64,000 nucleotides of DNA. It comes from an uncultured Ilumatobacter sp. GTDB lineage: Bacteria > Actinomycetota > Acidimicrobiia > Acidimicrobiales > Ilumatobacteraceae. The DNA lies in the NCBI GenBank assembly GCA_905480335.1, contig CAJQPY010000006.1, forward strand, positions 1-64,000, in the 5' to 3' direction. Made by a program: the position numbers and the translations under genes. Positions 60,422-64,000 of the stretch are shown in pieces. The notes under the pieces were generated by a model. That model was not told the origin of the DNA. It made no database searches and worked only from the letters and a program-made list of their open reading frames with translations. How positions within the stretch are numbered: position 1 is the first letter of the stretch; each line of letters starts with the position of its first letter.

Positions 60422-60900
60422 GAGGCGAGCTCAATGAAGTCGGCGCGGCGGACATGCTCCTCGTTGGTGGACTTGGCGAGCTTGATCACGATGACGAGTT
60501 CGGTCCGGATCCAATTGGCGGTGTGCCCGACATGGTGTGCGGGGGTCTTCCAGTGGTCTTCCGGCTCGAGTATCCGCGTGAGCAACGCTTGTCGGCCGAG
60601 GTACGGCATTCCAACGGTGTCCGTTCCGATGATCGGCAACGCCTCAAGTGCATCGAACATAGTGGGGTGTTCCGTAGGGCAGCGGCGCTGGACGAGGTTA
60701 AAGCTGAGCCGCCCGTCCTTTCCGATCACGAGCATTTCACCGTCGAGAATCGTAGACGATGCGTTGAGCGAGCTCCTGATCGCTGCGACTTTGGGCCGTC
60801 GGTTGCTGCTGACGCGACCTGAAGTTGCCTTGAGTTGCGTGCTGGAGTGCTGACATGGCCCTGTGTGCGGTTCCCGTCCCACCTGATCTTGCATGTCCAT
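60418..60900 (-). pseudogene. ATP-dependent DNA ligase (LigD-like) relic
   Basis: A 160-codon frame has recognisable pieces of the ligase adenylation and OB domains: SSTILDGEMLVIGKDGRLSF, NLVQRRCPTEHP, MFDALEALPIIGTDTVGMPY, LGRQALLTRI and TPAHHVG. It then jumps directly to the family C-terminus (WIRTELVIVIKLAKSTNEEH). The part with the catalytic KxDG lysine (N-terminal) and the region from motif IIIa to V are missing, so it cannot work as a ligase. The frame is still open and its stop overlaps the kynU start. It may persist as a translated leader for kynU. Confidence 0.65.
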
Positions 60901-60978
60901 CTGTCCTTGAGTGCCGGTAGCGACCCGAGCTTTGCCCTCGTCGGGGTAACGGGAAACGACAGACCCATGGGGCGTGCC

Positions 60979-62199
60979 CTACGACGGCACGCGGCTTGAG
61001 AGCACGCCGTCGGCTTCGAGCGCGTCGATCTGTTCGTCGTCGTAGTCGAGCAGGTCGGACAGGAGCCGTCGGTTGTCCTCGCCGCGGTATTTGGCGACGC
61101 CGCCCACGCCGACGTCGGGGCCATCGGAGAAGTGCCACGGCGAGTCCGGCACCGTGATGGTGCCGCCGGCCCGGTCGTCGATCTCGACCGTGGCGTGTCG
61201 CGCCTCGGCCCAATCGGTCTCGGCCAACTGACCGGGTTGGCGAACGCGACCAACGGCGAGGCCGTGCGCAGCGAAGATCCGTTCGAATTCGTCCGGGTCG
61301 GCCACGGTCGCCGCGAAGTCGACGATGATTCGCCGGAGCTCCTCGTAGTGCTCCAACCGTGCGGCGACGTCGGCGAAGCGCGAGTCGTCGGCCAGGTCGG
61401 TGCGATCCATGGCTGCGATGAAGAGGTCGAACGTGCCGCGTTCGGCTGGATGGCCGCTGACGATCAGCGACTCGCCGTTGGCGACCTGCATCACGATGTA
61501 GTCGCCGGGTCGGAACGACCGGATCCACTGCGGATCGGTGTCGCCGTCCCACAGCGCATCGTGGAGGTGCTCGTTCACGTACAGCATGGTTTCGGCCATC
61601 GACACGTCGATCAGCTGCCCCCGCCCGGTCCGTTCGCGTTGGAATAGAGCTGCAACGACAGCCGCACTGGTTTCCATGCCGGTGTAGACGTCAGCGTGGC
61701 TATGCGGGTCCTTCGTGAGTTCCCCGCTGCGCGCCGACCCCTGCGAGGCGATGAACCCTGACTCGGCCTCAACCACCGGTGCGTAGGCGCGACGCTTCAC
61801 CCACGGCCCCGTCTGGCCGTATCCGGAGATCGAGGCGATGACCAGCCGTGGGTTGCGCTCGAGGAGTGATGCCGGCCCGAGACCGAGGCGGTCGAGCACG
61901 CCTGGTCGGTAGTTCTCGACGACCACGTCGACGTGGTTGCAGAGATCGCGGATGATCTCGGCCCCCGCCTCGGTGGCGAGATCGATGCTGAGGTTCGACT
62001 TGCCGACGTTCTGTTGGACGAAATAGCTCGCGAGCCCGTTGCGGCGGGGCGCAGAGAATCGAGTGAGGTCACCCGCCGGTGGTTCGACTTTGATCACTTC
62101 GGCGCCGAGGTCGACGAGCATGCGGGTGGCGTGCGGGCCGGACAGGACCCGCGAGAAGTCGAGAACACGAACGCCAGCGAGCGGAGCAGAGATGGCCAC
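60979..62199 (-). CDS. CaiB/BaiF family CoA-transferase
   Basis: A 406-residue class III CoA-transferase. The N-terminal APLAGVRVLDFSRVLSGPHAT, DLGAEVIKVEPPAGDLTRF and FVQQNVGKSNLSIDL are typical, and the catalytic aspartate is in DPHSHADVYTGMETS. It transfers CoA between carboxylic acids; the neighbouring SDR genes suggest an acid or steroid-like degradation route (inference). The open frame extends to 62511 over the divergent SDR gene; the GTG at 62199 gives the standard N-terminus. Confidence 0.92.
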   Translation of the reverse strand: MAISAPLAGVRVLDFSRVLSGPHATRMLVDLGAEVIKVEPPAGDLTRFSAPRRNGLASYFVQQNVGKSNLSIDLATEAGAEIIRDLCNHVDVVVENYRPGVLDRLGLGPASLLERNPRLVIASISGYGQTGPWVKRRAYAPVVEAESGFIASQGSARSGELTKDPHSHADVYTGMETSAAVVAALFQRERTGRGQLIDVSMAETMLYVNEHLHDALWDGDTDPQWIRSFRPGDYIVMQVANGESLIVSGHPAERGTFDLFIAAMDRTDLADDSRFADVAARLEHYEELRRIIVDFAATVADPDEFERIFAAHGLAVGRVRQPGQLAETDWAEARHATVEIDDRAGGTITVPDSPWHFSDGPDVGVGGVAKYRGEDNRRLLSDLLDYDDEQIDALEADGVLSSRVPS

Positions 62200-62254
62200 G
62201 GCTCCATGGTGGCCCGTGTCCCCGCACGACGACGAAACGCACCAGACTCTGAGC

Positions 62255-63064
62255 ATGGAAACTTCGCTCACCGGACAGGTTGCCCTCATCACCGGGGGTG
62301 GCTCGGGCATCGGACTCGCATGTGCTCGGCACCTCGCCGCCGATGGAGCCACCGTCGTCATCGCCGGACGCGATCTCGAACGCCTCGAACGGGCGGCGGA
62401 CCAACTCCGCGCCGACGGCGCGAGTGTGCTGATCGAATGCTGCGATGTGACGAGCGAGTCGGAAGTGGCAGCGATGTGCGCCTCCACAGCTGACGCCGGA
62501 AGGTTCACCATGGCTGTCGTGAATGCCGGCTACGGGTCGGCAGCCCCGTTCCATCGCACGACGCTCGACGAGTGGAACGGGGTGATCGGGACGAACCTGA
62601 CCGGAGCATTCTTGACGATGCGCGTTGCCGCGCCGTATCTCGTTGAAGCGGGAGGCGGTTCGATCGTCGCGATCTCATCGATCGCCGGAGTCGCCACTCA
62701 CCGCTACATGACGCCGTACACGGTGTCGAAGGCCGGTCTCGAGATGCTCGTCAAGCAGGTCGCCGACGAACTCGGCTCTGTCGGGGTACGTGCGAACGCG
62801 GTGCGGCCGGGTCTGGTCCCGACCGAGGCGACCGAGGCGATGATGGCGGTCCCGGCGGTCGTCGATGACTATCTCGCCCAGATGCCGCTGGGTCGTGCGG
62901 GAACGACCGATGACATCGCACGTCTCGTTCGGTTTCTTGCCGGACCCGAGAGCTCGTGGATCACCGGCACCTGCATCAGCGCCGACGGCGGGCACCATCT
63001 TCGTCGCGGCCCCGATCTCGACGCCGTCATGCAGATGCTCCACGGCGACGACACCACCCTCTAG
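62255..63064 (+). CDS. short-chain dehydrogenase/reductase
   Basis: A 269-residue classical SDR. The cofactor loop is ALITGGGSGIGLA, NAG appears in VVNAGYG, and the catalytic Ser-Tyr-Lys is in AISSIAGVATHRYMTPYTVSKAG. The C-terminus WITGTCISADGGHHLRRGP is typical of FabG-like enzymes. The substrate is unknown. It is divergent from the CaiB-type gene with about 55 bp between starts, so the two probably share a control region. The ATG at 62255 is chosen; the longer frame is a shadow of the divergent gene. Confidence 0.92.
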   Translation: METSLTGQVALITGGGSGIGLACARHLAADGATVVIAGRDLERLERAADQLRADGASVLIECCDVTSESEVAAMCASTADAGRFTMAVVNAGYGSAAPFHRTTLDEWNGVIGTNLTGAFLTMRVAAPYLVEAGGGSIVAISSIAGVATHRYMTPYTVSKAGLEMLVKQVADELGSVGVRANAVRPGLVPTEATEAMMAVPAVVDDYLAQMPLGRAGTTDDIARLVRFLAGPESSWITGTCISADGGHHLRRGPDLDAVMQMLHGDDTTL

Positions 63065-63109
63065 CGCCTCGACCTTCAATGTTGCCGGATGGCACATGCA
63101 GAACCGTTG

Positions 63110-63126
63110 GGCGCGGTTGCCGCGCC
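63110..63126. terminator. stem-loop between convergent SDR genes
   Basis: GGCGCGG and CCGCGCC form a 7-bp GC-only stem with a TTG loop, between the stop codons of the two converging dehydrogenase genes. Confidence 0.55.
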
Positions 63127-63128
63127 GT

Positions 63129-63950
63129 TCACTCGTACCAGTCGATGGTGGAGCGCATGGCCTGCTCGAAGTCCTCGAACGACATCGAAGCCTTCGCGCC
63201 GACGATCAGGTCCGCATCGTCTCCTACTACGGTCCGGAATGGCGCCTCGGGGTTGGTCGCCGCCAACGCGATGGCATCGGCCACCGTCTGGGGGTCGGAG
63301 GGTCCACCCGAGTCGAGACTCGTGAGCGCTTCGCGCAGTGACAGCGCTTTGGTCTCGAACGCTGACCCTTCCCATCCATCCGGCCGGACGATGTTGGACC
63401 CGAAGTCGGTGGTCGGGAACCGACCAGGCTCGATCACGTGGACACGGATTCCTGCCGATGAGGCCTCCCAATGCAGCGCTTCCGACATGGCCTCCAATGC
63501 GTGTTTCGATGCGGCATACGCACCACCGAACGGCGAAGTCGCCCGTCCGACCACGCTGCTGACGTTGACGACGACACCGTGGCCGCGCTCGCGCCATGCC
63601 GGCATCACCGATCTAATCAGGCGAAGCGGCCCGAGCACATTGGTGTCGAGTTGGCGGTGCATCAGTTCGTCGTCGATCATCTCGAGCGCACCCTGTACCT
63701 CGAAGCCGGCGTTGTTGACGAGCACGTCGATGTCGGCGGCGTCGGCGAGTGCAGAAGCGATCGAGTCCGGGTCGCACACGTCGAGCTGGCGAGTCTCGAC
63801 GTCGAGCCCCTCGACTGCGATATCGGCGAGCAGGGTCGTACCCTTCTCGAGCGACCGCATAGTCGCAATGACGTCGTGCCCCTGGCGGGCGAGAGTGAGT
63901 GTCGCGAGCTTGCCGAATCCGCTGTTGCTGCCAGTGATGAGAATTCGCAT
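63129..63950 (-). CDS. short-chain dehydrogenase/reductase
   Basis: A 273-residue classical SDR. ILITGSNSGFGKLA is the cofactor loop, LVNNAGFEVQG the NNAG motif, and VNVSSVVGRATSPFGGAYAA followed by SKHALEA supplies catalytic Ser, Tyr and Lys. It is of the type that reads TGxxxGFG, common in retinol- or steroid-like dehydrogenases. The substrate is unknown. Start is the ATG at 63950, 50 bp from the window edge. Confidence 0.92.
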   Translation of the reverse strand: MRILITGSNSGFGKLATLTLARQGHDVIATMRSLEKGTTLLADIAVEGLDVETRQLDVCDPDSIASALADAADIDVLVNNAGFEVQGALEMIDDELMHRQLDTNVLGPLRLIRSVMPAWRERGHGVVVNVSSVVGRATSPFGGAYAASKHALEAMSEALHWEASSAGIRVHVIEPGRFPTTDFGSNIVRPDGWEGSAFETKALSLREALTSLDSGGPSDPQTVADAIALAATNPEAPFRTVVGDDADLIVGAKASMSFEDFEQAMRSTIDWYE

Positions 63951-64000
63951 TGCGATCGATCCGATCAGTTCGCAGTGGCTGCAAGGCCGATGTCGCCGAG

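Noticed and set aside
60979-63950. Possible acquired island (CaiB and two SDR genes)
   Set aside because: Third-position G+C looks only slightly higher than elsewhere, and no integrase, repeat or tRNA boundary is seen.

Overview
The window is high-GC DNA with densely packed genes on both strands. Gene content points to an actinobacterium, most likely of the class Acidimicrobiia (inference). The supporting features are a ClpS gene overlapping a DUF2017 gene, a GlnR-type orphan regulator next to two glutamine synthetases, a tandem ArsA/Get3-like ATPase pair, an MhuD-like heme-degrading enzyme, and a caa3-type oxidase cluster. Many start codons lie only 6-9 nt after a TANNNT -10 hexamer with no Shine-Dalgarno sequence, which fits the leaderless transcription common in Actinobacteria.

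Layout. 1-500: tRNA-Ser(GGA) and the small SRP RNA, both on the minus strand. 505-2606: a 5'-3' exonuclease, DUF2017 and ClpS, all minus. 2699-12814: the respiratory block on the plus strand. It holds heme O synthase (ctaB), then three genes (3899-7420) that look like a metal-free copy of oxidase subunits, then a complete caa3-type oxidase (ctaC with fused cytochrome c, ctaD, ctaE, ctaF) and the assembly factor ctaG. 13090-15041: seryl-tRNA synthetase and pyridoxamine phosphate oxidase. 15170-21174: a response-regulator remnant, a carotenoid oxygenase, a poly-gamma-glutamate hydrolase-like gene, oligoribonuclease, a quinone oxidoreductase, a CopC-domain protein and a membrane glycosyltransferase. 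21414-28596: a small ORF, a TlpA-like thioredoxin with CcdA, an acetyl-CoA hydrolase/transferase remnant, a Nudix hydrolase, a SufR-like regulator with a palindromic operator candidate, ErpA, a Tat lipoprotein, RidA and a DUF1254/DUF1214 protein. 28843-35561: a small membrane protein, 8-oxoguanine deaminase, an SGNH lipoprotein, a frameshifted class III cyclase, and the nitrogen block glnR, glnA (type I) and glnII (type II). 35835-48974: an Ntn-hydrolase acylase, NAD synthetase, a Nudix hydrolase, dUTPase, selA-selB, an NfeD-family protein, the ArsA pair and a stand-alone receiver protein. 48988-57589: tRNA-Pro(CGG), a MazG-like protein, asd, a methyltransferase, a flavoprotein, a thioesterase, a TauD-type dioxygenase and a P450. 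57638-63950: lysC, an MhuD-like gene, kynU, a decayed ATP-dependent DNA ligase, a CaiB-type CoA transferase and two SDR dehydrogenases.

The most unusual content is the trio at 3899-7420. Its first gene keeps the fold signature of cytochrome oxidase subunit I, but every heme and copper ligand position is replaced, and four of the six histidines align with glutamine. Its second gene resembles subunit III without the usual acidic and histidine residues. Its third joins a multi-helix membrane domain to an extracytoplasmic beta-rich domain. The trio sits directly between ctaB and ctaC and overlaps its neighbours, so it is probably co-expressed with the working oxidase.

Four gene relics are visible: a response-regulator N-terminus, an acetyl-CoA hydrolase/transferase with its middle deleted, a cyclase split by a frameshift, and a DNA ligase fragment still coupled to kynU. 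No CRISPR array, insertion sequence or phage gene was seen.
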